A stretch of 14,999 nt of DNA, from assembly GCA_964443885.1 (NCBI GenBank), contig CAYUES010000031.1:1-14999 (forward strand). The letters are read 5' to 3'. The first letter of the stretch is position 1, and every line of letters begins with the position of its first letter. Shown here piece after piece: positions 7,350 to 13,755 of the stretch. The notes beneath the pieces were generated by a model. It saw nothing but the letters and a program-made list of their open reading frames with translations. It was not told the DNA's origin and searched no databases. This stretch comes from OMIS01 sp964443885 (GTDB lineage: Bacteria; Patescibacteriota; Microgenomatia; UBA1400; PJMF01). The position numbers and the translations under genes are program-made.

Positions 7350-7593
7350 CCAAAGCTATGAAAAGTAGGCTGGCAGTTACGATTGTTTTTCGCAGATCTT
7401 GTATAACATACGAAGCTGATTCAGACGCAAAAACTTCCTTTGTACGCGCGCTGACTGCAGCACTATGTTTGGCCACATACGTAAACCCTTTGGTAGTTTT
7501 GCTGTCCTGAGATGAAGGGAGTTCTACCGCCTCAACTTCAGAACGTAATTGATGAGCTTTTTGCTTCTGCTCTCGGGTTCTTTTTATTGCCAT
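7318..7593 (-). CDS. Small C-terminally anchored membrane protein, 91 aa, unknown
   Basis: I do not recognise this protein. It begins with a strongly basic segment (MAIKRTREQKQKAHQLRSEV), has a polar Ser/Ala-rich middle, and ends with one hydrophobic helix at about residues 67-88 followed by RYN. The topology is that of a tail-anchored protein with a cytoplasmic basic head. The segment just before the helix (VIQDLRKTIVTAS, about 63-75) loosely resembles the amphipathic-to-membrane junction of SecE, but the diagnostic Trp-Pro segment of SecE is missing. It starts 3 nt after the rseP stop with no ribosome site, so it is probably translationally coupled to rseP and may be its partner. Coding status is supported by tight spacing, a coherent topology and the absence of competing frames. 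Confidence 0.7.
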   Translation of the reverse strand: MAIKRTREQKQKAHQLRSEVEAVELPSSQDSKTTKGFTYVAKHSAAVSARTKEVFASESASYVIQDLRKTIVTASLLFIALVGIYFYLRYN

Positions 7594-7596
7594 ACG

Positions 7597-8706
7597 CTAA
7601 AATAATTTAATGACATCACGAATTGTAATGACGATTATTAAACCCAGTAAAAATATATAACCTCCATAGTTTAACAAGTATTCAAGCCGATGCAATCGCT
7701 TTCTTGAAACTACTGCTTCTAAAGCGGTAAAAAGTGCTTTGCCACCATCAAGAGGTGGAATTGGTAAGACATTCATAATTGCTAGATTTATAGACAACAT
7801 ACCCGCAAATGAAACAACTGCCAAGATACCTTGATCAAGTAATCCAGCAGATTGGGCTTGATGTACGATTCCCACTGGACCAGCTAGTTCACTTGGTACA
7901 ACGCCTCTCGTCGCTAAGTTAACAACCAAGTCTTTCAAAGCCACTAGGATACTCTGTCCTAAACCAAGTGCTTGGGTAATACCAAACGCAGCTCCTCTAA
8001 AAGGCATCTGCCACCAAGGATAGAACTTCAGATCATATTCTTGAAACGCAATCCCGATTGCACCTTCGTTGTTAGGCGTTTCCTCTGGGGTGCGTAAGTA
8101 GGTACTGAATTCTTGAACGAGTTCTTGGCAGCCTTCAGCCGAGCACTTGCCTGTGGTGTAGAGCTTGACCGTTTCACCACGATGATTTTCAACAAACGAG
8201 ATAACATCACTTGGTGAAGTGACGACGACTGTTTCGGCTGATGATTCAAGTTTAATAATATTGACTTCAGTTGGCAAACCACTTACTGCAGCAGGCGAAT
8301 CTGGCATCACATACCCAACCCGAGCACCTTCCAAAAACTCCGGAATTCCCATGATTGAAAAAGTGATGGTAAAGGCAATCACACCGAAAATAAAGTTAAC
8401 TGTTGCTCCCGCTAAAATCACCACTAATCTTCTGAAAACCGAAGCAGTATAAAACAAGCCAGTACCTGACTTGGCAGTTTCATGTTCAGGAGCTTCTTCT
8501 CCTGCCATTCTCACAAACCCACCAAATGGCACCCAGTTTAAAGTAAACGGCACGCCTTTCCAAGTGAATAGCTTTTTGGCAACCGGTGGATACCCTAGGC
8601 CAAACTCCTCAACTTTAATTTTTGCCCAAAATGCCGCAAGTAAGTGGCCAAGCTCATGAATAATTACTAGGAATGAAAGTAATAAAATTAAGGTAAGTGT
8701 TGTCAT
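7597..8706 (-). CDS. rseP: RseP-type site-2 intramembrane zinc metalloprotease (M50)
   Basis: A 369-residue site-2 protease that cuts transmembrane segments of regulators or leftover signal peptides inside the membrane. The zinc motif HELGH is at residues 17-21 in the first helix, and the third ligand is Asp320 in NVLPIPPLDGG (312-322). A PDZ-like domain sits on the outer face between the helix near 93-118 and residue ~205 (start VGYVMPDSPAAVSGL, 130-144). Within it Cys188 and Cys193 form a CSAEGC pair that could be a small disulphide loop. The last helix is at about 350-365. It follows frr by 16 nt, an arrangement that recalls the bacterial frr-uppS-cdsA-dxr-rseP string with the middle genes gone. 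No anti-sigma factor substrate gene is visible here, so its target is unknown. Confidence 0.93.
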   Translation of the reverse strand: MTTLTLILLLSFLVIIHELGHLLAAFWAKIKVEEFGLGYPPVAKKLFTWKGVPFTLNWVPFGGFVRMAGEEAPEHETAKSGTGLFYTASVFRRLVVILAGATVNFIFGVIAFTITFSIMGIPEFLEGARVGYVMPDSPAAVSGLPTEVNIIKLESSAETVVVTSPSDVISFVENHRGETVKLYTTGKCSAEGCQELVQEFSTYLRTPEETPNNEGAIGIAFQEYDLKFYPWWQMPFRGAAFGITQALGLGQSILVALKDLVVNLATRGVVPSELAGPVGIVHQAQSAGLLDQGILAVVSFAGMLSINLAIMNVLPIPPLDGGKALFTALEAVVSRKRLHRLEYLLNYGGYIFLLGLIIVITIRDVIKLF

Positions 8707-8722
8707 ACAGGCAGTTAATAGA

Positions 8723-9277
8723 TTAAATAGTAAGTAACTCTTTCTCTTTAACTTTGCCTATACCATCGATCATCTCCATGAAGTTTTTATGTAGCTTTTC
8801 AAGCTCGTCTAAATCAGCTGCAACGTCATCTTCACTGATACTGTTTGTACCTTCTTGTTCTTCGATTTCACGCTTGGTTTCACTGCGAATTCCTCGCAAC
8901 AATACTCGGCCTTCTTCTAAACGACGTTGTAACAACTTGACCATTTCTTTTCGACGTTCTTCAGTAAGTGGTGCAATCGCAATTCGAACAATCTGTCCAT
9001 CTACAACAGCATTTAAATTCAAACCAGAAATAGTGATGCCTCGCACTACAGCGTCAAGCAAACCCTTATCCCATGGACTGATCATTAGCATTGTAGGATC
9101 TGGAGCAGAAACTGAAGCAATTTCATTGAGCTTCATTCGTCCACCATAGGCTTCAACAGTAATTGAGTCCAACATATCTATCGAAGCACGGCCAGTACGT
9201 AACATAGCAACTTCTTGCTTTATATGATCGAGAGCTTTGTGTGACTTGGCTGAAAAATCTGAAAAATCAAATGACAT
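8723..9277 (-). CDS. frr: Ribosome recycling factor
   Basis: RRF works with EF-G to split the post-termination ribosome from mRNA. From the ATG at 9277 the protein is 184 residues, the usual size. It carries the family signatures LRTGRAS near residues 26-32, PDPTMLMISPWDKGLLDAVVRGI near 60-82, and IAPLTEERRKEMVK near 101-114. I chose the start giving MSFDFSDFS rather than the in-frame ATG ten codons upstream, because AAAGGA lies 4 nt before it and because RRF proteins normally begin here. The upstream alternative would also overlap the -10 box. It opens the minus-strand block frr-rseP-91aa and is divergent from the DUF1189 gene. Confidence 0.95.
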   Translation of the reverse strand: MSFDFSDFSAKSHKALDHIKQEVAMLRTGRASIDMLDSITVEAYGGRMKLNEIASVSAPDPTMLMISPWDKGLLDAVVRGITISGLNLNAVVDGQIVRIAIAPLTEERRKEMVKLLQRRLEEGRVLLRGIRSETKREIEEQEGTNSISEDDVAADLDELEKLHKNFMEMIDGIGKVKEKELLTI

Positions 9278-9281
9278 AGAT

Positions 9282-9303
9282 TCCTTTACGAAGACCAATT
9301 GTA
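9282..9303 (-). promoter_or_regulatory. frr -10 box and Shine-Dalgarno site
   Basis: TACAAT (9303-9298) lies 20 nt before the frr ATG, and AAAGGA (9287-9282) lies 4 nt before it. A -35 hexamer at the right spacing is weak (TAGGTT region). frr is one of the few genes here with a real ribosome site, which also decides its start codon. Confidence 0.5.
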
Positions 9304-9310
9304 GCAAAGA

Positions 9311-9340
9311 TTGGTAGAGAAACCTAGTGTGAGGTATACT
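9311..9340 (+). promoter_or_regulatory. Promoter of the DUF1189 gene
   Basis: TTGGTA (9311-9316) and TATACT (9335-9340) are 18 bp apart, predicting initiation near 9347 and a leader of about 39 nt without an evident Shine-Dalgarno site. It is back to back with the frr -10 box, so the two divergent promoters overlap. The position rules out the in-frame TTG at 9311 as the translation start. Confidence 0.55.
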
Positions 9341-9385
9341 ATCGCGAGCAGCACAGATAGGTGTAACAGGCAGATTGATAGTTTT

Positions 9386-10231
9386 ATGAGATCTTTACTT
9401 CAGCAAATCAGTGACTCAATTACTTCATTTAGCTTTTATCAGCACTTAGCAAGTTTTCCGCTACAGCGAACTATTAAGCTCTATGCGTTTTTCCTAATTT
9501 TTGCAGCCCTTTTACGAAGTTTGCCTTTTTTAACCTACTATTTGCCGACTACACTCCGCCAAACATCTGCTGCGCTGAGTCAACTTTCTGAGCAGTATCC
9601 TGAAGATTTAGTAATTGCATGGGATCAAACTTCACTTGTCAGCTCACAATCACCTTTAAGTGTGCCATACCCTGAGAACTGGGAAACAAAGAGTGATCTC
9701 ACACAGTCAAAACCACTACTGGGTTATATTACTACAAGTACGCCAAGTGCAACTCCTCACCCAGATGCGCTACTCACAGTCACTGACCAAAGTTTATTCG
9801 TTCCGTTACCCGAGAATGAATATGACGAAATCAAGCTCACTAGTTTTTTGACTCAATCATTTTCAATTACCAAAAGTACTATTCAAGAATTTAGAGTCAA
9901 CTGGGAGGCAAATAAATCGCTATTTATCGCCACTATCGCAGTTATAACTCCAGTTTTCTCTTACCTGGTACTGTTCCTGCAACGAGTTTTTATGGTCCTG
10001 CTTGAGGCTTGTTTGTTTTATTTCTTTAGAAGAATATTGGGAAGTAACTGGAAGTTTTCAACTGCTATTCAATACACGTTGTGCTTCTTTATCCCTGCAG
10101 AGTTGATCGACTTTGTAGCCCAACTCCTCTACCCACAAAGTAGTTTCTCGTTCTTCTCTCTGACTGTTTGGATTTACTTCCTGGCTGTGACGTTTTATCC
10201 TGCCATGCGCAGACTGCAGAGCACAAAATAA
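9386..10231 (+). CDS. DUF1189-like membrane protein
   Basis: A 281-residue membrane protein. After FYQHLASFPLQRTIKLYAFF there is one membrane helix at about residues 32-50, then a polar outer domain (about 55-175). This has the pattern QYPEDLVIAWDQTSL (69-83) and a Ser/Thr/Pro-rich stretch. Four hydrophobic segments follow in the C-terminal half (about 180-275). This one-helix, outer-domain, helix-bundle layout and the opening motifs match the DUF1189 family of mainly Gram-positive bacteria, whose function is unknown. I place the start at ATG 9386 because the promoter lies at 9311-9340. It stands alone on the plus strand between two minus-strand blocks, and its stop codon ends 1 nt before the stop of the convergent 133-aa gene. 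The family call is from pattern recall, not a search. Confidence 0.7.
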   Translation: MRSLLQQISDSITSFSFYQHLASFPLQRTIKLYAFFLIFAALLRSLPFLTYYLPTTLRQTSAALSQLSEQYPEDLVIAWDQTSLVSSQSPLSVPYPENWETKSDLTQSKPLLGYITTSTPSATPHPDALLTVTDQSLFVPLPENEYDEIKLTSFLTQSFSITKSTIQEFRVNWEANKSLFIATIAVITPVFSYLVLFLQRVFMVLLEACLFYFFRRILGSNWKFSTAIQYTLCFFIPAELIDFVAQLLYPQSSFSFFSLTVWIYFLAVTFYPAMRRLQSTK

Positions 10232-10232
10232 T

Positions 10233-10634
10233 TTATCTTTTTTCAGGTTCATCAAGACTAATTAGATAATCAACTGCTGGTAGTACCAGCGTTGATTGGT
10301 CATCTTCATAGGTTTCGAGTTGGTTCTGCAAGATGTCAATCTTTGCCTCGATAGGATGGGAGAATGTTGTAGTATTACTTGGCAATGGTGTCACATTAGG
10401 AGCAATTGGTCGACGATTTCTGGCAATAACTGCATTAATCACCATCAAAAGCACAAGTACTAGAAAAATAGTTCCAACGATCAAACCAATAACAAACTTT
10501 CGCTGTTTAAGCAGCGGAACTTTTGGCTGTGGTTCTTCAGGGTTTTCTTCTGGCGGCAAGCTGGCCAAACCTTCGTACATTGGCTCTTCAAGCGAGAACT
10601 GGGTTTGGTCAAACGATGTTGGTATTTTTGGCAT
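10233..10634 (-). CDS. Single-span membrane protein, 133 aa, unknown
   Basis: I do not recognise this protein. It has a cytoplasmic Pro/Glu-rich N-terminus of about 45 residues (LPPEENPEEPQPKVPLLKQRK), one strong membrane helix at about 47-68 flanked by basic residues, and an outer tail of about 60 residues. The tail starts Pro/Thr/Ser/Asn-rich (NVTPLPSNTTTFSH) and ends acidic. The gene follows the 321-aa gene by 10 nt and appears to be the last of the rmlA block. No ribosome site is visible. The matching topology of this and the preceding protein (anchor plus Thr/Pro-rich outer linker) suggests a surface-located pair, but this is inference. Confidence 0.72.
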   Translation of the reverse strand: MPKIPTSFDQTQFSLEEPMYEGLASLPPEENPEEPQPKVPLLKQRKFVIGLIVGTIFLVLVLLMVINAVIARNRRPIAPNVTPLPSNTTTFSHPIEAKIDILQNQLETYEDDQSTLVLPAVDYLISLDEPEKR

Positions 10635-10644
10635 AGTATCTAGT

Positions 10645-11610
10645 TTAGGTCAACTCTAGTAGTAACTCTTTCAAGAACTCAAGTAACTGGGAGTTTTTGG
10701 CATAAATGGAACCAAACTCTTGCTGAAATACCGATTTATACCGATTTGTTTGCACTACTTTCACATCATTTACCTCAACTCGAATTTCTTCCAAGTTTAA
10801 TCGTAAAAGCTCAATTGAGTTGTCGACTTCCCGATAGGCGCGCTCCCGCTCTTGTTGTTTGAGGGCTGAGACTGGGGTTTCAGCATGCAAGGTTTTAATT
10901 TCTTTGTACACGATGAGTGATCTGTCATACACAGCTTGCAGATCTCCCAGGGAAATTAATGTTAGAGCGGTATAAGCTCGAGTATTAATGAGTTCTGAAA
11001 TAATCGTGAACTCACTGACTCGCTCTTTAAGTGCCTCACGATCAGTTGTTTGTTCTAGTTTTTGCCGATGCTCTTTGAGAGCCAAAATCTGCGTTTCAAG
11101 TTCTTTGTCTGAAGTAGTTTTTAAAGTAATTTCGATACCATCTGTTTCTTGTAGGTGTGCCCGCACCATTTCCAAGTACGTAATTAAAACATCATCACGA
11201 TCTAGCATCACCTGGCGGGTTTTGACAATTGCTTCTTCGAGTGACTGCAGCGTGTTGAGCTTCAAAAATTGGGCTTTGCTTTGACGATACTCGCGCTCTG
11301 AAGTACGGTATTTTTCAACTTGGTCTTGGTAGAGCTTGAGCAGCGCTTTCAAGCGCTCGGTGTCCTGCGGTTTGATAAAAATTGTATCAACTGGCACAAT
11401 CTCTGCATTGGGTGTTGGAGTCATCTCAAGTGAAGGATCGGTATCTGAGGTTGTCGCAGGAGGATCAGCGGTGGTGGTTTGATCCGTATTTTGAGCAAAC
11501 ACTCGTATATCAAGATCAGTCACTCGCAGAATTGGGACTGCAATTAGTATCAGTACCAACAAGCTGATGGTGAGGAGTAATCGAGCTGACTGGTTCTGCA
11601 ACTGCTTCAT
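10645..11610 (-). CDS. Membrane-anchored or secreted coiled-coil protein, 321 aa, unknown
   Basis: No family is recognised. A hydrophobic segment at residues 11-29 acts as signal peptide or signal anchor; VFAQ at 37-40 could be a cleavage site. A Thr/Asp/Pro-rich linker follows (41-70). From about 82 to the end the sequence is almost wholly helical and charged, with heptad-like stretches (ERLKALLKLYQDQVEKYRTSEREYRQ; LETQILALKEHRQKLEQ; IELLRLNLEEIRVEV), so it is probably an elongated coiled-coil or helical bundle outside the membrane. There are no cysteines and no catalytic motif. Its ATG overlaps the rmlA stop as ATGA, meaning tight coupling to a sugar-nucleotide synthase. That context suggests a structural or organising role for surface glycan or envelope material, which remains a guess. 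Confidence 0.75.
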   Translation of the reverse strand: MKQLQNQSARLLLTISLLVLILIAVPILRVTDLDIRVFAQNTDQTTTADPPATTSDTDPSLEMTPTPNAEIVPVDTIFIKPQDTERLKALLKLYQDQVEKYRTSEREYRQSKAQFLKLNTLQSLEEAIVKTRQVMLDRDDVLITYLEMVRAHLQETDGIEITLKTTSDKELETQILALKEHRQKLEQTTDREALKERVSEFTIISELINTRAYTALTLISLGDLQAVYDRSLIVYKEIKTLHAETPVSALKQQERERAYREVDNSIELLRLNLEEIRVEVNDVKVVQTNRYKSVFQQEFGSIYAKNSQLLEFLKELLLELT

Positions 11611-12323
11611 TGAGTAATTTCCCGATCACGCACAAAGTTAATTGCTTCGTATAGTGATTCAAAAGTACCGGTATCAAGCCATTTTCCTTGTACGAACGCG
11701 ACGGTCAAACTTCCTTCGCGGAGGAATAAATTATTCAAATCAGTAATTTCAAGCTCACCCCGAGCCGATGGTTGGAGGTCTTTGGCTTTTTGGACGACAG
11801 AGTTGTCATAGATATACAGCCCAGTCACTGCGTACGAAGACTTTGGTTGTGCTGGTTTTTCTTCAATACTTTTAGCCTGTTTGTTTTCATCAAACTCCAC
11901 AACGCCAAAGCGCTCTGGATCTTTGACTTCTTTGGCAAAGACTTTGCCGCCAGTGGTGAAGTTCTTGATATCTTCAGAAAAGTCATCTTCATAAATATTG
12001 TCACCCAAAATTAGAGTCACATTATCATCACCGATAAAGTTGGCACCAATCCGAAATGCTTGTGCCAAGCCTTCTGGTTTGTCTTGAATTTCGTAGGTGA
12101 ACTTACAGCCAAACTCAGAGCCACTACCGAGGAGTTTCAAGAAATCCCCCGCATGATCTGGCGCCACGATAATTAAAATGTCAGTAATACCCGCAGTGCG
12201 CAACGTCTCGATTGGAAAGTAGATCATCGGTTTGTTATAGATCGGCAGAAGCTGTTTGCTGGTCACTTTAGTGAGCGGACGAAGGCGTGTCCCTGATCCA
12301 CCAGCTAAAATAATTCCTTTCAT
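11607..12323 (-). CDS. rmlA: Short-form glucose-1-phosphate thymidylyltransferase (RmlA/RfbA type)
   Basis: A nucleotidyltransferase that joins a hexose-1-phosphate and an NTP, typically glucose-1-phosphate and dTTP to make dTDP-glucose for rhamnose and other surface sugars. Motifs: GGSGTRLRP (8-16), SKQLLPIYNKPM (22-33), PEGLAQA (83-89), LGDN (106-109) with a metal-binding Asp, ERFGVVEFD (137-145), EEKP (154-157), RGELEITD (188-195) and WLDTGT (215-220). At 238 residues it lacks the C-terminal helices of the ~290-residue enzymes that form the allosteric dTDP-rhamnose site; such short forms are known. rmlB, rmlC and rmlD are not in the window, so the sugar product is uncertain. It has the best ribosome site of the window (AAGGAG, 4 nt before ATG) and a leader with a small hairpin. 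Its stop overlaps the next gene. Confidence 0.92.
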   Translation of the reverse strand: MKGIILAGGSGTRLRPLTKVTSKQLLPIYNKPMIYFPIETLRTAGITDILIIVAPDHAGDFLKLLGSGSEFGCKFTYEIQDKPEGLAQAFRIGANFIGDDNVTLILGDNIYEDDFSEDIKNFTTGGKVFAKEVKDPERFGVVEFDENKQAKSIEEKPAQPKSSYAVTGLYIYDNSVVQKAKDLQPSARGELEITDLNNLFLREGSLTVAFVQGKWLDTGTFESLYEAINFVRDREITQ

Positions 12324-12327
12324 ACAT

Positions 12328-12354
12328 CTCCTTTTCTCAAGTGACTTTCGTCAC
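12328..12354 (-). promoter_or_regulatory. rmlA leader: GAAA-tetraloop hairpin and Shine-Dalgarno site
   Basis: On the minus strand GTGAC-GAAA-GTCAC (12354-12341) forms a perfect 5-bp stem capped by a GNRA-type tetraloop. Seven nucleotides later comes AAGGAG (12333-12328), 4 nt before the ATG. A promoter that would include it is CTGACC (12404-12399), 17 bp, TAGACT (12381-12376), at the 3' end of the 87-aa gene. The hairpin is short and could be chance; no known riboswitch class is recognised. Confidence 0.4.
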
Positions 12355-12392
12355 AAATTTTATTCTCAGAACGCTAGTCTACCACTTCCCTT

Positions 12393-12656
12393 TTAAAAGG
12401 TCAGTAAGAGGAGCAGGAGCCCACCTAGAGCAGCCATCGCGGCGTATTCCTGAACCACGTACTTGGTCAAGTGAGCTGTTTTGACGTGAGCCGCAACTCC
12501 CCACATAAAGTAACTAATTGCTAGAGCAACGATAATGATTCTCTCTTGCAAGACCGTGTTACCCCAGATCTGGTAGGCAGCAATACCTGCCACCAAGATC
12601 ACCGCCAGAATGGCGTAGGCGAGTTTGTGCTGAGAGAGTTCACGTAGTATGTACAT
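12393..12656 (-). CDS. Small integral membrane protein, 87 aa, unknown
   Basis: No family is recognised. The protein is nearly all membrane: helices at about residues 11-30, 38-56 and 69-86, with a short basic N-terminus (MYILRELSQHK) and a His/Lys-containing loop (AHVKTAHLTKYVVQEY, 56-71). There is no catalytic motif. Its ATG shares one base with the CAP-protein stop (TAATG), so it is translationally coupled to that gene; AGGAG lies 10 nt before the ATG. A partner role for the membrane-anchored CAP protein is plausible but unproved. The stop codon sits inside the palindrome CCTTTTAAAAGG (12389-12400). Confidence 0.75.
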   Translation of the reverse strand: MYILRELSQHKLAYAILAVILVAGIAAYQIWGNTVLQERIIIVALAISYFMWGVAAHVKTAHLTKYVVQEYAAMAALGGLLLLLLTF

Positions 12657-13699
12657 TATTGAATCGCTCCTGCTTTAAAGAGTACCACAATCGTAGAAAC
12701 GGTAGCCAAAAATAAGATGTGGCCAAGGTTTTTGCCCACCACCCGGACGGTGTTTTTGCGCTCAAACATCTGGGCGTCGTAGGCTAGAGTAAGTATCACT
12801 AGAATTAAGATTCCCAAAAAAAATGGCTTCATTAATTCAAGTGGCGAGATTTTTTCTGGTTGAATCGTGCCCGTTGGGACGACTGCTTGAGCCAGCACTT
12901 CGTTGGTCTGCTCTTGGGCGGTGCCTCTTGGAACCGCAGGTGGGGTTACAGACTCACCGCCCTCATTTTGCGAAGGTAAAACGGTGCCAGCTGTGGTTAC
13001 TTGGGTTTGTTGCTTGTCTTGCGCTTCGAGTTGCCGCGTCACTTCCTCTGGCACGACCGTGGTGGCTGCTTCTCGAGTAACCGCTTGTGTTGAGGCGTTT
13101 GAGCCGGACCCGGCGGCGGCAGTTGGCTGACGACCAAACATCTGGACCACTAGCGTCGTCTCGATCCCTTGGAGCGTGCCATTGACAACCGCTACGCCAA
13201 TTTCGTTGTACTGCCCATTCATCAAGTTGGCCCGATGACTGGGCGAACCCATCCAGGCTTCTATCATTTCTGGCGTAGTAGAAAAGTCGCGGGCCAAGTT
13301 CTCACCTGCGGCACTGAAACGGTACGATGCCTCTTTCATAAAGTCCCAGGGCTGTTTGCCAGTTGGTGAAACGTGCGCCCAGTACTGGGCAGCAAACATA
13401 TCAGTAGCCTTGGCGTGCGCAGCGGAGCTGAGCTGGTCGTTCAAGCTGACGCTGCCAAGTCCATTTTTAGCACGTTCGGTATTGGTGAGTGAGACGACTT
13501 GTTGCACAGAAATATTTGAAGCATAGCCCAAAATGCCACCCAAATCTTTTGAGACAAAACTCAGGTTGTTAATCGCTAATCCAAAGCCAATCAAGATCAA
13601 GGCAATTGAAAATATGTTGTCAGGATGCAACAACTTTGCCCGGTGGTTATTAGAACGACGAGGATGAAATAAATGTAGAATCGTCTCAAAAAACTGCAT
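12656..13699 (-). CDS. CAP-domain (SCP/PR-1, YkwD-like) membrane protein
   Basis: A 347-residue protein with a basic N-terminus, a membrane helix at about 28-49 and an outer CAP domain at about 64-190. The CAP signatures are LTNTERAKNGL (71-81), YWAHVSP (106-112), GENLA (132-136) and WMGSPSHRANLMNGQYNEIGVA (149-170). His109, Glu133, His155 and Glu166 make up the conserved cavity residues of the family. An Ala/Thr/Gln/Pro-rich linker (about 191-283) leads to two further helices (about 290-308 and 325-343). Bacterial YkwD-type CAP proteins are extracellular and their activity is generally unknown. This triple-anchored form would hold the domain near the membrane. It has its own short-leader promoter 12-40 nt upstream and is coupled to the 87-aa gene. 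The ATG at 13699 is supported by that promoter. Confidence 0.9.
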   Translation of the reverse strand: MQFFETILHLFHPRRSNNHRAKLLHPDNIFSIALILIGFGLAINNLSFVSKDLGGILGYASNISVQQVVSLTNTERAKNGLGSVSLNDQLSSAAHAKATDMFAAQYWAHVSPTGKQPWDFMKEASYRFSAAGENLARDFSTTPEMIEAWMGSPSHRANLMNGQYNEIGVAVVNGTLQGIETTLVVQMFGRQPTAAAGSGSNASTQAVTREAATTVVPEEVTRQLEAQDKQQTQVTTAGTVLPSQNEGGESVTPPAVPRGTAQEQTNEVLAQAVVPTGTIQPEKISPLELMKPFFLGILILVILTLAYDAQMFERKNTVRVVGKNLGHILFLATVSTIVVLFKAGAIQ

Positions 13700-13710
13700 A
13701 CACTGCAGTC

Positions 13711-13739
13711 ATTATGCAGGGAATTTTGTGAACCAGCAA
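13711..13739 (-). promoter_or_regulatory. CAP-gene promoter, near-leaderless
   Basis: TTGCTG (13739-13734) and CATAAT (13716-13711) are 17 bp apart in the 56-bp gap after sppA. The -10 ends 11 nt before the ATG, so the leader would be about 4-5 nt with no ribosome site. The inverted repeat CTGCA-N7-TGCAG (13703-13719) covers the -10 box and could be an operator. Confidence 0.55.
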
Positions 13740-13755
13740 GTAACCATCGCTGATC

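Noticed and set aside
7318..7593. Possible SecE translocase subunit
   Set aside because: The size and single C-terminal helix fit, but the conserved Trp-Pro segment before the helix is missing and the usual nusG/rplK neighbours are absent.
9311..9385. Upstream TTG start for the DUF1189 gene adding 25 residues
   Set aside because: That TTG is part of the -35 box and the extension lies over the promoter; the added residues do not look like an N-terminus of the family.
12389..12400. Palindrome CCTTTTAAAAGG as a terminator or operator
   Set aside because: It is AT-rich, has no loop and overlaps the 87-aa stop codon; it is most likely chance.
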